Shown here: positions 23,216 to 34,512 of the stretch, one piece after another
Layout of the letters: each line of letters begins with the position of its first letter
How positions within the stretch are numbered: position 1 is the stretch's first letter
Assembly (NCBI GenBank): GCA_963930775.1
Contig: OZ005690.1
Coordinates: forward strand, 5,502,225-5,566,224
Reading direction: 5' to 3'
Source of the DNA: Cliona cf. orientalis
Taxonomy: Eukaryota > Porifera > Demospongiae > Clionaida > Clionaidae
Length of the DNA stretch: 64,000 bases
Translations under genes and position numbers: made by a program
Notes under the pieces: generated by a model
Seen by the model: the letters and a program-made list of their open reading frames with translations, nothing else
The model's database searches: none
Told to the model about the DNA's origin: nothing

Positions 23216-25084
23216 CTACAGGATGGATGGATAACTTTGGCTTCTAACATCTTCTACACTTCTTCTTCTACAACTTCCCTCCTGGAGTAAGGTAAGCGAT
23301 ATGGTTTCTGACGAATAGGGGGTCATCTCAGCTACATGAATGTGATGTTCTGAAACACTGGTCCTTCCAGGATTGGCGTTAAAGACGTCTTGGAAGCTCT
23401 TCACAACTTCTGCTAACACTTGCTTCTGAGTAGGTGTCAAATCAGGCATTTCTACACTGTCAATTGTTTCCATTGTTTCTTCTGAAGTCCATTCAAACAG
23501 ATCCAGGTCAAATTCGCTGTCTTCTTCTGACTGCTCTGGATCGATCGTAGCTAAAAGAGCTGAGGCAGAACGCTCTGGGGCTGGATTCCATTTTTTTAGC
23601 AAGTTGATATGATAAACCACCTTCTCCTGGCGTTTTCCAGATGTCTCGACCTCATAATCAACTGGAGTTACTTGCTGTGTCACTTGAAAAGGTCCAACCC
23701 ACTCAAGCTTCAACATGTTTGATTGCTTTGGCAACAGCACTAGCACTTTGTCTCCGCACTCTAGCTTTCGATTCTTTGCTCCTCGATCATAGTACTTTCT
23801 CTGACGATTCTGTGCTTGTTCTGCATTCTGCTGAACTAGATCTGCCATCTCAGCCATCCGTTCACGAATTTCCACTATGTGAGTGATTGTAGGGACTTCA
23901 TCCTCCTGCTCACCAGTCCAGCTCTCCCTCAGGACATCCAGAGGTCCTCGCACTCTGCGTCCATACAGCATCTCGAATGGAGAGAATCCAGTGGACTCTT
24001 GCGGCACTTCACGATAGGCAAACAGAAGGTATGGCAAATACTCGTCCCAGTCCTTCTTGTTCTTCCTTGTGAACTTCTTGATCATGGATTTGAAAGTTCC
24101 ATTGAATCTCTCTACCAACCCATCTATCTGTGGGTGGTAGGGGGTTGTGCGGATCCTCTTGATCTGCAATATACGGTAGATCTCTCCTAACAGACCAGAC
24201 ATGAAGTTTGTGCCCTGATCCATCAGCACCTCCTCTGGAACTCCTACTCGGGTGAATATCTTCAACAGCTCCTTCGCAATTCGAGGGGCCTCAGTGCTCG
24301 GCAGCGGGATTGCCTCCAGGTATCTGGTGGCATAATCACAAATGGTGAGAATGAATCTATTACCATTCTTACTCCTTGGACGCGGTCCCACCAGATCCAT
24401 TGTTATTCTCTGAAATAGCTTCTGGACGAGGGGCATGGGTACCATCTGAGCTCTAGCAGATCGTTTGACTTGACTTTTCTGACACACCTCGCAAGTCTTG
24501 CAGTAGTCTGACACATCTTTGAAGACGCCAGGCCAAAAGTATCTCTGCAAAACTCTTTTTGTGGTCTTTGTCACCCCAAGATGTCCAGCCATGGGTATGT
24601 CATGAGCCAGCTGAAGAACGGTTTGGCGACAACATTCAAGCAAAACTAACTGCTCGCAAGCCTGCACTCCATCGCCTGTTTGATGTCTGGGGTGCCAATG
24701 CTGGTAGAGCAGGCCTCCTCTCCGATAAAACCACGCTCCACCGCTCAATTCCTGGCCAATAGCCTCTCTGGCAGCTTGTAGAGTGGGATCCTGTTCTTGC
24801 CACTCTTGGATTTTCTTTGGTGTGGCTTGCAGAACAGCCACTGGAGTCAATTGTTGGGGTGGATTGTTAGTTTCCTCCTCCCTCCTTGGCTCCTCACCAT
24901 ATTCAGCGACACTGGCTGCTGCACGATACTGCTTCTTGTTCCTGCGTTTCTGAGCCCTACTCAATCTGGCTCGTTCCTGTGAGTTAGAAAACAAATCATT
25001 ATCAAAATTCATTCCAGGCTCCAACTGAGAGTGGTGCTCAGGTACACTAAGGCATGGGAGTACAATTTCGCGTATATTGGCCAT
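23216..25084 (-). CDS. Retroelement polyprotein part: integrase and linker into the reverse transcriptase region
   Basis: A 622-residue frame. Residues about 160-205 hold the integrase zinc finger (H..H in [12 protein letters not shown], then CKTCEVC). Residues about 215-370 hold the catalytic core, with a TMDLVGP aspartate, an MDQGTNF aspartate and a glutamate in [11 protein letters not shown]. Residues about 440-495 hold a GPY/F-like module ([21 protein letters not shown]). An acidic linker then runs without a stop into [20 protein letters not shown], the region that normally precedes reverse transcriptase. The frame breaks near 23290; reverse transcriptase N-terminal blocks continue in other frames with stops down to about 23065. 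The start methionine is uncertain; an upstream gag or protease part is not seen. Confidence 0.8.
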   Translation of the reverse strand: MANIREIVLPCLSVPEHHSQLEPGMNFDNDLFSNSQERARLSRAQKRRNKKQYRAAASVAEYGEEPRREEETNNPPQQLTPVAVLQATPKKIQEWQEQDPTLQAAREAIGQELSGGAWFYRRGGLLYQHWHPRHQTGDGVQACEQLVLLECCRQTVLQLAHDIPMAGHLGVTKTTKRVLQRYFWPGVFKDVSDYCKTCEVCQKSQVKRSARAQMVPMPLVQKLFQRITMDLVGPRPRSKNGNRFILTICDYATRYLEAIPLPSTEAPRIAKELLKIFTRVGVPEEVLMDQGTNFMSGLLGEIYRILQIKRIRTTPYHPQIDGLVERFNGTFKSMIKKFTRKNKKDWDEYLPYLLFAYREVPQESTGFSPFEMLYGRRVRGPLDVLRESWTGEQEDEVPTITHIVEIRERMAEMADLVQQNAEQAQNRQRKYYDRGAKNRKLECGDKVLVLLPKQSNMLKLEWVGPFQVTQQVTPVDYEVETSGKRQEKVVYHINLLKKWNPAPERSASALLATIDPEQSEEDSEFDLDLFEWTSEETMETIDSVEMPDLTPTQKQVLAEVVKSFQDVFNANPGRTSVSEHHIHVAEMTPYSSETISLTLLQEGSCRRRSVEDVRSQSYPSIL

Positions 25085-26088
25085 TTCCGCTCATGAATAT
25101 CATTTGCATCTAATTTGCATATCATTAATGAGCGTGCACGTGCTCGCTCTCCATATGTTTTGTATTGAGCGGTGAGGCAGCTAGCAGCCAAGAAGCTACT
25201 GATCGATTTCCGGAACAGAAGACGATAGTTTTTGGCTGTAAAAAGCGACTCATCAGAACGTTAGATACCTCTGCTTCATAGATTCATCTGGGAGAAGTGG
25301 ATCTGATTGCTTGTAGGTGAGCGGTAACAAGAAATACATGAACTAGCAGTGGATTTTGGTGCTTGTTGAGCGCACAAGTCAACACCTCGCTCGAGAACAA
25401 GCCTTTTATCCTTCCTCCTAGATAGTTTGAGATACTCCAGCATCTATTTAACTACCTTACGAAGGTCATACGCGTGTGTAAAATTTTTGGGGGTGTGTTT
25501 AAGTGTCCACGTGCAGTATTATGACGAAACGGCTGTGTCAGATGATGCAATAACGTTCGAGGTGGTGTAATGCACTAAGAGGCTAGTGCATTACACCACC
25601 TCGAGCGTTATTGCATCATCCTCGTGCACACATTAAATCACTTAATCCCAGGTAAGTGTGTTATAAATATTACATAGAACACAGTATATTGCTTGTTATA
25701 TACCTTGACACATGAGCTTTAGGCACATGCACATGGTTGCACCACCATGTACTGCCTTCTAGAGCTCAGCTCACTGGCGAGTTTTCCACGGATAAAGCCG
25801 GTGATAGTGGCTTCTTTTCAATTCTAAGGGTATGTATGTTTAGCTACCATGCCATGTGAATTCTTGTGGTATCCTTTGACTCTCTGGCTATCTAAACTTG
25901 TATGCATGCATGCATGCAGTGCTTGGACCCAAGTGAGCAACTTGCAGCGATACTAGTGGACATGCAATACTGCTTAATGTACTTCAGTCTTGCACCAAGG
26001 TTTTGCATCATGCATAGTCCTTCAAGATGTTTTGAGGAAGCTCTAGCTGCTATTATATTGTCCCCAAGAATTGGAGACTATAATAATA
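25085..26088. other. Intergenic with one hairpin
   Basis: Contains the palindrome at 25544-25622. No gene recognised. Confidence 0.6.
25544..25622. repeat. Near-perfect 79-bp palindrome
   Basis: Arms GATGATGCAATAACGTTCGA and GGTGGTGTAATGCACTA are mirrored by TAGTGCATTACACCACC and TCGAGCGTTATTGCATCATC around a short AGAGGC centre. It resembles a foldback MITE. Confidence 0.75.
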
Positions 26089-26525
26089 CTGTAAAATCTG
26101 TATAGAGTGAAGTTTTAGCCATGCCCACTGCCAGCACGTTCGAGCGCTCAATCACAAAGCTAGCTAGTTATGAACACAGTGATTATTGGAATAAACTCGG
26201 TAATAGTTATGATCGGAAGTCATCACTGGAAGAAAACTGGAAAGATATCCAATTTTTTTGGTGAGAGTTGCTTCGAAGTCAAGGTCAAGAGTTCAAACCC
26301 GTCTCAGTGGAACATCGCAGTGTTGAGTATAGCGTAGCTGGCTATCTGAAAATAGGTTGGTATACTAGTTCTAGCCATGTAGAGCTCTTGATCGAACGGT
26401 GAAATTACTGTCGTCTTTTTTGGGCGCATGCGCTTATTAGATAATACTTAACAACAGGAAGGAAGTATGCACTAAATATGCACTTAATATAATAAGCATG
26501 TGAGCTTATTTACCAGACTTCGTGA
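26089..26525. mobile_element. MITE family 2, degenerate copy
   Basis: It begins CTGTAAAATCTG (compare CCGTAAAGTCTG) and ends in ACCAGACTTCGTGATA. The interior shares AGAGTGAAGTTTT and CCCACTGCCAGCACGTTCGA with the intact copies at 54832-55359 and 59574-60105. Part of the left end is deleted. Confidence 0.75.
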
Positions 26526-27280
26526 TAATATAAGTGAGGGAAGTGGACTTGATGTCAGCACTGCAGTACTAGTGCGGAGCCAGTATTATAATAATGCAAC
26601 ATACTAGGGTGTAGCAAATGCCATGCAACGTGCCGAGGATTTTGTGCTCAAGAGAGCTCTAGTTGATGACTATTTTGGTTGTTATCACGTGTATACATGT
26701 ATGTAAGCAGATTAGCATCATTAGAATACAAGTATATATGTTTAATGTCACAATCATGGGATAATGTGGCTAGCATGCATGACCATGTATTTAATAACAG
26801 TACATGCTCACAAACATAACCCATTTATACCGTGCGTATGCGCAGAGGGAAGGGGTTGCAGAGGCCACACCCCTCCAACTAAGTGTGCGATGGCGACGTT
26901 CTCGCTCCGCTCGAAAAGACTACTAACAGGTATGACAAAGAACAGACCTTGCCTCTCGCTTCGCTCGAAGCTCTGTGGCTAGCGCCAGTGCCTGCTTAGC
27001 AGGCCGGCCGCTCGAAACGCACGGCGCTTTCGTACCGATCGTTCGATCGACAAAATTCGTCTCTAGCTGTAGCTATGGCCCGAGACATTAAGGCCACTCT
27101 TCTTTGTGCACACGGCCCTACAGTTCTGACCAATCCTGAGCCTTGTAGTGCGGACTTTCTCTCCGCCCGCGCCGCGCGTTCATAGCAACCGGGCGCTTCC
27201 AAGATGCGTATCCATGTCCTCATGTAATGACACGGACTATAAAGAAAATTTTCGCTCTGAAAAATATTTTTTGTGGTATA
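26526..27280. other. Intergenic, nothing recognised
   Basis: Short frames only; GC-rich around 26880-27200. No gene called. Confidence 0.55.
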
Positions 27281-27710
27281 CCGTAGACTCTGGTTAATAA
27301 GCGCATGCGCCTATAGCGGTAAGCGGAATGACAGTATGCGCTTAATAAAGGATATGCGCTTATATGGCACATAACCACGCCCACAAACGTTTGGGCACGT
27401 GATGGATACGAGGCCAGCTAGCACTAGCGCTCGCTCGATCGAGCACTTTAGCGTTTACAGTTGCCGCTCAAGATGACGAGTGCTGGCGATTTGTCGATCT
27501 TCTTGCATGATAACGGTATTCGTGGCCATCATTTCTCCAAAGATACCTGACTCCAAATACTTTCCAGCCGGTCAAGGTCAGGTTCATAGAATGCCACGCC
27601 TATTAAGCGCATGCGCTTAATAAACAATAGCTTATGACTAGAAGAGGGCATGCGCTTAATAAATAATGTGCGCTTAATAGCGAGGTGCGCTTAATAACCA
27701 GAGTTTACGG
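27281..27710. mobile_element. MITE family 1, 430 bp, copy 2
   Basis: Same length and ends as the copy at 8087-8516, with TA on both sides (27279-27280, 27711-27712). The few differences include single substitutions in the GAGGCCAGCTAGC region. It lies about 120 bp upstream of the first recognised ankyrin-gene exon. Confidence 0.85.
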
Positions 27711-27836
27711 TATAGTATTAAGAGGCTTAAGCATTATTATCTTTGTGCTGAATTTTTGAAGCAATTGTATCGTATCTGTAATACACAATGCATTCATAAG
27801 TGTATAAGGTGATGTTGCAACTGTGCAGGTGTGGAA

Positions 27837-30800
27837 ATGATTCGCTCTAATGTGGAAGAGATAAAAGCAATTTTTTCCTCTCTTGTACTCCAAGTCCAGT
27901 CAGCTTTCCAGTCTCAGAGTGATACCAGCACCTTGAGGGACTTTTTAATCACTTTCTTCAAGTGTGATTTTCCTGAGACATCCGATGTGAAGAAATTATT
28001 TGCTGCTGTCACTCTCAATGATCTGTGGGATTATCATCATTTCAGCCCTTTGGAGCGACTGGTCAACCAGTTTCTGCCAAATAACCAAAACGTGGGGAGC
28101 CTTCTAAAAGCGTACAAGGCCTGTCTCTCTGGATTCTACCTCACAACAAAGCTTATCGATTATATCGAGTACCAGAATTTGTCCGCGGATGATTCTGATG
28201 AGGAATGTGATCAACCTTCTCCAAAGCTCACTACAAAGCAATACAAGAAGATCAAGGTGGTGCTTCAGCTTGAGCGAAAGATATCACAGGTTTCGTTAGA
28301 CTACGTTGTGAAGCTGTGGCAGTCATTTGCCGAGGAGTACGAGATTCCCTCTCTGACTGCAGTCATTGATAGGATAGTTGCTGGGAGCCTGGAGGTTACA
28401 TGGACAGTGCCACAACACATAGCCGACGCCATTCGTCCAAGATCGAAGTTCTTCCGAAGCCATGGGATAGTCCTCGTCTCTATTGATGATATCATCATCT
28501 ATGATGAGAAACAAATGGTGACTACAGTAATATTGTACTCAGTTAATATAGCGAGAAATTTCAACGGATATAGATCAGTGGGACGTTAGGAAAATGTTTA
28601 AGTGCTGTATTAGCATTATAAAATTTAATGCTAGATAAAAAAATATTGTGGTGTACATGGCTATATCCATTTCAATATCCACAGGCTGCTAAAGAGGAGA
28701 GATTTTTGGACCTCTATTATGATGGCACTGCAGACATCAGAGATTTCTCGTCTCTCCTAGCCCAGGGGGTGGAGCCTGATATCTATGACAATGTAAGGTG
28801 CCACTGCATGGCAATAGACAAATATCTGTGTTGATATGATCTGATGTGTATGTTAGCATGGCAAACATCCCCTCTGGTGCGTCAGCTATCATGGGAGACA
28901 AGACCTGGTTGAATTATTCCTCGTGTATCATGCTGATATTGACATGGCAACAAAGGTGAGATATATAAATTAGCTATTGCATTTACCCACCATAGAAAAG
29001 TCATTTGAGATTGAATTAGCTCCTGTCTTTAATGATCATCTTTTATAGGATAACTTCGGGGACACAGCTTTGGTGGTGGCAGTGGACTATGGTCACCTCC
29101 ATGTTGCTGAGATTTTAGTGAAGAATGGGGCAGATGTGAACTACAGAAATAAGGTGAGAGCATTGATCCCTGTAACACAAGTATGCATAATTTGGCCAAT
29201 GATAAGGCATGGTATTATATAGTGAACCAGTGGGATGTGAAAGGTATGAGTAATAAACATGCAGCATGTGCTGTTCATAGCAGACATGCACACATCGTGG
29301 TTCCTTCCTTTGACGCTAATAAAAGTACTCTCTCCTTGTCTAGTCATAGATTTCCATTAATAACTGGTGAATTTTGTACATACTGTGTTTGGGTTTTCCT
29401 GTGAGGACAACTTTTGCCAGCACTAGCTAGTTTATGTCATAGTGAGGGAGTGGTCATTATTCAGCTCCCTAGCTCTCCCCACTGTTCACATTCAATCACT
29501 GTCCACTAGTGTCTCACTCTAAAACTCTCCTTCACATGTTACAGAAAGGACTATCAATTATTTGGAAAGCAAGCTTTGAAGGACTTACTGAAATAGTTCT
29601 TTTGCTCCTGTGTCACCATGCTGCAGTGGATTTGCCCAATGATGTGAGATACAATAACACTGTACATAGTAGACATAGTAGATATTGATACTCGTACTTG
29701 CTATAGTCATTGCTAGTCATTGACAGTAGAATGCCTATGATATCATCTTTGGTCACACATTTGTAGCTCCAACAGCAACAGTATGGTTGCTTGGAAAGCT
29801 GAGCAATAGTTAAATGATTACTGATCTCCCAGTGCAATTCAAGAATGTGTGTGGCAATTCCATAATTTATTGTGTGTGTGCTCCACATGTTGTGAGTGGG
29901 TGGAGCTGTAGTTGGTGAGCCTTTAGATTTCCATGTACAACCTGCTCATTTGTCTCAACTCACACAGGATGAACATGGAGATACAGCCCTATTTGCTGCC
30001 TGCCAGGAAGGTCATTATGATCCAGCAGCTCTACTCATCGACCACGGGGCTGATGTGAACTACCTTAGTATGGTGAGACCATCACATGTACATTACTATG
30101 AAAACTTGATTACATCCCTAGTAGCTGCATAGTTCTCATGGTGTATAATACAGTAATGGTCAATAATATAGTGCATGCACAGTCTACAAGCCATATTGAT
30201 TCTGGCGCCTCAATCGTAGAGATGGAGTATGAGACCGACTCTCGATCTCGATAGTGACAAGTTTCGATGCTTCAACCACAGGAGATGAACTCGGTAGCGC
30301 CATACAGCTTCCGAATGTCGTGTTGGTTGCGGCATGGCACGCAGCATGCGTACTATATCATAGCACAAGGCTAGCTTTATTTATCCATGGGATTACATCA
30401 GCAAAGACAACGCATGAACTTCGGCCAACGGTACTTGTCGGAGAGAGTAGCACTCAGCTTTTAATCTGTTCACTGGATACAGGAATCAGATACTCTACAT
30501 ACTGGCTGATTTTCAAGTCTCAGAAAGGCTCCATGGAGGCCCTGAATTTTCCTCATAGATTACCTAAAAGGTACCTCATAACCACAGAAAATTAAATTGC
30601 TACTGGGGATGTAATGAAAAATTTAGACTACATCCCTCGTCCTTCACGAAAAGTATTACACAACGCTACTGTATGCCGGCATAATTCGAACTGGGACACC
30701 TCGACAAGCTGCGCATGCTCCGTGTACGTGTATATTGGGGCGCGCGGCTTGAGCCGGTTGACCCGGATGTGACCTCCACCTGCCATGTGCTTGACTGAAT

Positions 30801-33550
30801 AGGGAAATTCCCCAGAGAGCGAGCTCGCTAAAGATAGCGAACTGAGAGAATCACCATACATCATCGTTAGTCCATGATCTCTTCTACGCTAGGTTTGAAT
30901 TCTGGGTCCCAACACCCTGTCATGCGAACTAAACATTTTGAAGCAGTGTTCACAGCAATTACATCATAAGTTTCATCATAGGTTTCATCATAATTTCATC
31001 ATCATTTCATCATCATTTCATCATGGGTTGGCCGAATTTTTTTTTTTGTTGATTGGGACTCGGGATGTGATAATAGTGGAACCTCTGTAGATCACTTGTG
31101 GTCACTCCTGGGACAGCTGAGAATATCCTGATTAGCGAGGTACCCTTATTTAAGGGGATAGTTTTGTACAACACTCTATCTAGCATGGACCCTAGACAGT
31201 GTCTTGAATAAAGAGGTGTCCTCATTTCAGTGTGTGTCCTTGTATAGCGGTTTCACTGTAATACATGCAGTGGGAGGGGTTTATTGGATTTGCCTTACCC
31301 TGGATATACTATTATTTTTGATGCAGGATGGGTTCACACCAATGCACTTTGCTTCCAAGCACAACCACCCGAAGCTAGTGGAAGTGCTCCTGGCCCATGG
31401 GGCGGACATCAACAAGGTACAGCACTGTGTAATATAAAGGTGCATGCAGTGGAGCAGCACAGTACATCTCAAGCTAGCATGTGGATGGCTTCATCATTCT
31501 TTTGGAGGTCATGTGACACTCCACTGTTCTCTCTTTCTCTCTAAAGGGAAAAATTTCCCCCTTATATGTATCCTGTCAAGTAGGCAATATTGAGACAGTC
31601 CAGCTTCTGGTTCATCATCATGCAGCCATCGACCAGCCGTGTGATGTGAGTATTGCGCTATAGAGTAGCACTATAGTCTCAGTTTATTTTTGTGTATTGT
31701 TCACTGAATCCCCAGCATAGCTACTCAGTGTTATTCACAACTTCACTATTATCATGTTCATCACAGGATGAGTTTGCTGCTACTCCAGTGATGGCTGCTT
31801 CTAGTAACAATCACATTGAGGTGGCAAGATTCCTAATTGAACATGGGGCAAGCATTAATTGTCAGAATCAGGTTTTTTGATAACCATTTTTTGTTTTCTA
31901 ATTTGCTTATTATGCCACATTCTTGTATTCCTCCACAGCACGGCTACTCATCTCTTCACGCTGCATGTGTCTGTGGCAACACGGATATCGTGAAGTTACT
32001 AATCCAATCCAATGCAAACATTGAACTCAAGAATCAAGTTGGTTTTGTCACGAAAACAATTATACATCATTTATGATATTAATACTGTGACAATATTATA
32101 CAGGAAGGGAGAACAGGACTAATGATTGCTGCCTGGATAGGTCATTCATCAATAGTGGCAGAGCTGGTCAGAGCTGGGGCTCAAATTGATGCCCAGGACC
32201 AGGTATACATGTAACCATGACATTGTGTACTTCGTTTTTTGGTAACCCAAGATTAGGTTAATTATACTAACTTATTATGACATTGTACATTTGTGCATGT
32301 GCCTTCTTGGAACACTGAGTCTCCGTAAATATCGGCACGAAGCTTCATGGGTCCATGCTGAAGGAGAGGGGGGATGTTTACATGTCCTCAATCACATCTG
32401 ACATTAAATTTTGCTTATAGAATGGATTGACAGCGTATGATATTGCTAGCAGTGAGTCAGTGTGTCAGCTATTGGAGAAGTATGGTTACGAGGTATAGTG
32501 TAATAATAATATCATGTGTATATATAGCTAAGGGTCCTTGTCCAAAGTCCTAGTGGAAAAATTAACATCATTATGACGTTCACATTTTACCCCCCCCCCC
32601 CTCTCTTAACATCACAGCATTTCAGAATAGAGTCAACACTGAAACTCTGACTCTGCTCCATTTAGCCTACACATTCAGTATTCACTTGTATTCTACAGTG
32701 CTAGCTATGTCTTTGTGGATTCATTGCATACCTGTGCTTCTTTAACAGTTTCTTACTTGCCTGTATCTGCTAAGTGCAAACTTTTAGCTATGTAGTTCTG
32801 CTGTCACAACTAGAGCTCTCTATAGCCCAAACCCTCGATGCGTTGTATGGCACTTATCTTATACGTAAAGTCACATAACGTTCTATTTATATGTAAAGTC
32901 ATAGCAGAGTGCTGGGCAGAAGGAAGTCAAGAAGCTTAGAAGCAAATGACGCCAAAACTGGCCAACAAAGCATTTTCTACGAAATCCATACAAATCATGC
33001 GTTTGGAACGCCATAAGGAACACTGCAGGTTGGACTGGCAAACGAGGTATGTAGCAGTTAGCGTGGTAATAGACAGACAGACAGACACACAGAACGACTA
33101 CAATAACTGTCGCGCATGCGCCGAGGGTTAAAAATACAAATTCTGACACTGCTGGAGGTGTTTCTAGACTTGTTCGACCAAAGAATGCATAATCACAACT
33201 AAAGCTAAATCTGCTGACAATGCAGTTGTAAAACATCATGGACCAAGACACCCCCCCCCCCCCCCCCCCATATCATAATGATATTAATTTTTCCACAAGG
33301 ACTTTGGACAAGCCCCCTAACTAACATTGTAATGATGCCATTACTATACTGTTTTATCTCACAGCCGAGTCACCTTGTGCCAGCCCCTCTCCAGTCAACT
33401 AGCCATCATGACCCAATCACAAGCTTACAGACTTTCAGGGATATCTTAGAGCATGGGCGAGAGTTATCTGCCACTCCTACTAAACACCAAGAAGGTCATA
33501 CCGCTCTTGAACCAAAAGACTCATATAATGATGAAACTGATCATAGGTAG
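27837..33550 (+). CDS. Ankyrin-repeat protein with helical N-terminal domain, 13 exons
   Basis: Exons: 27837-28517, 28685-28792, 28857-28955, 29049-29153, 29545-29643, 29968-30072, 31327-31416, 31547-31645, 31767-31871, 31939-32037, 32104-32202, 32421-32492, 33365-33550. Exon 1 gives a helical domain of about 227 residues (LNDLWDYHHFSPLERLVNQF, KLTTKQYKKIKVVLQLE, AGSLEVTWTVP) of a type often placed before ankyrin repeats in sponges and cnidarians. The next 11 exons encode about 10-11 ankyrin repeats, mostly one per exon and phase 0 (DTALVVAVDYGHLHVAEIL, DGFTPMHFASKHNHPKLVEV, HGYSSLHAACVCGNTDIVKL). The last exon is a short polar tail ending in TAG. No frame breaks. A splice acceptor at 27829 means a 5' exon may exist. 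Likely a cytoplasmic binding scaffold; partner unknown. Confidence 0.85.
30110..30614. repeat. TIR element, subtype C, copy 2
   Basis: Ends TTACATCCCTAGTAGC and GCTACTGGGGATGTAA, with an interior diverged from the copies at 3169 and 45977 (shared GACAAGTTTCGATGCTTCAA). It sits in an intron of the ankyrin gene. Confidence 0.75.
30628..31070. repeat. TIR element, subtype B-like, solitary copy
   Basis: Left end TACATCCCTCGTCC and right end GGGACTCGGGATGTGA, with the same interior order as the array units (TGCGCATGCTCCGT, GCGCGCGGCTTGAGCC, TTCTACGCTAGGTT). It directly follows subtype C, in the same intron. Confidence 0.75.
32532..33316. mobile_element. TIR element in the last ankyrin-gene intron
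   Basis: Left end CCTTGTCCAAAGTCC plus AGTGGAAAAATTAA is mirrored by TTAATTTTTCCACAAGGACT and TTGGACAAG at the right. CTAA flanks both ends. Poly-C runs sit just inside both ends (12 and 19 bases). No coding capacity recognised. Confidence 0.7.
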
Positions 33551-33634
33551 CTAGAGAATTAACTTTTAGCTATAACAGCCCTGTCAACGGTAGTATTATC
33601 AACAGTAGTATGTATAATTAATATAATAATAATA

Positions 33635-33841
33635 CCGCATAGCGGGAAATTTTCGAGGGAGAAATCTTTCACGGATCGGTAGGAATTCGAGCATTTCGCG
33701 GAGAAAACTTTCGTGGAATGCTAACACTGGTCGCATAATGGGTGTGGCATGCCCAGAATTTCATGGAAAAAACTTTCGTGGATGGCTGAAAAATCGCGAA
33801 ATTCGTGAAAGTTTTCTCCCTCAAAAATTTCCCGCTATCGG
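33635..33841. mobile_element. 207-bp MITE, TA target
   Basis: Left end CCGCATAGCGGGAAATTTTC pairs with the right end AAATTTCCCGCTATCGG, with TA on both sides. GAGGGAGAAA and TTTCTCCCTC continue the arms. It lies 85 bp after the ankyrin-gene stop codon. Confidence 0.8.
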
Positions 33842-34512
33842 TATTGACAGTAGAGTATGTATAATTAGCTAAATCAAATGCTTTACTAGCATCCATGAAG
33901 GTATTAGCAAAGACCGGGGTGTTTCTATACGCGAAATTTTAATACAGGTTATACCCAGACGCTGTATCTGCTGTCGTTCCGCCATCATCTTTAAACTCAG
34001 TTTACGGTTTCGTGACCCGCAGCACACGTATCCCATATCCCGCGCACATTCGCAAGGCCCCGGGGTTCAATCTGCGCGCGAGAAAGAGGGGGTGGCTTTC
34101 AAGCCTATAATATTATTATAACACCCACCCACGGGGGGGGGGGGGGGGGGGGGGGGGGTCCCCGCGTGCATGCGCAAGGGGTAAAGTGGCACGAATTATA
34201 GACTGCATATTACGTAGCATTGGTACCTGTGATAATCGCGACATTGCATGGATCAGTTGAAGAGGTAGGTGACAGTATTGAGCGTTAAAACTTACATTAT
34301 TAATATTATTATTATAGCTACTATGGTCTTATTTATAGCTACTATGGTCATACTAGTTCAGTATTGCGATAGCTACCGTATAGCCAATCACACTATTTCA
34401 GATATTAAAACATACATTCTTGGGGCCTAGAGGCTCCAATTAGCTAATTGATCTTGGGTACCAATAGCAGTGAGTTAGTTCCTAGCTGAAGGACTAGCTA
34501 TTTGTCCCTCAG
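33842..34512. other. Spacer with a 26-base G run
   Basis: Poly-G occupies 34133-34158. No gene recognised. Confidence 0.6.

Larger units (their letters stand above)
21656..25084 (-). mobile_element. Ty3/gypsy-type retrotransposon with integrase before reverse transcriptase (Gmr1-like order), degenerate
   Basis: On the minus strand the order is integrase, linker, reverse transcriptase, RNase H, then a purine tract (21990-22002) followed by a likely LTR start TGTGGAAGATTACC at 21989. The outer end of that LTR was not located, so the lower boundary is approximate. No gag and no second LTR were found above 25084, so the copy seems 5'-truncated. Standard Ty3/gypsy elements place integrase last. 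Integrase first is the order of Ty1/copia and of the Gmr1-like gypsy group. Frameshifts and stops show it is inactive. It sits tail-to-tail with the RAG1-N-like gene. Confidence 0.8.

Noticed and set aside
30254-30595. 113-residue plus-strand frame in the ankyrin-gene intron
   Set aside because: Lies wholly inside the subtype C repeat, whose other copies do not keep the frame.
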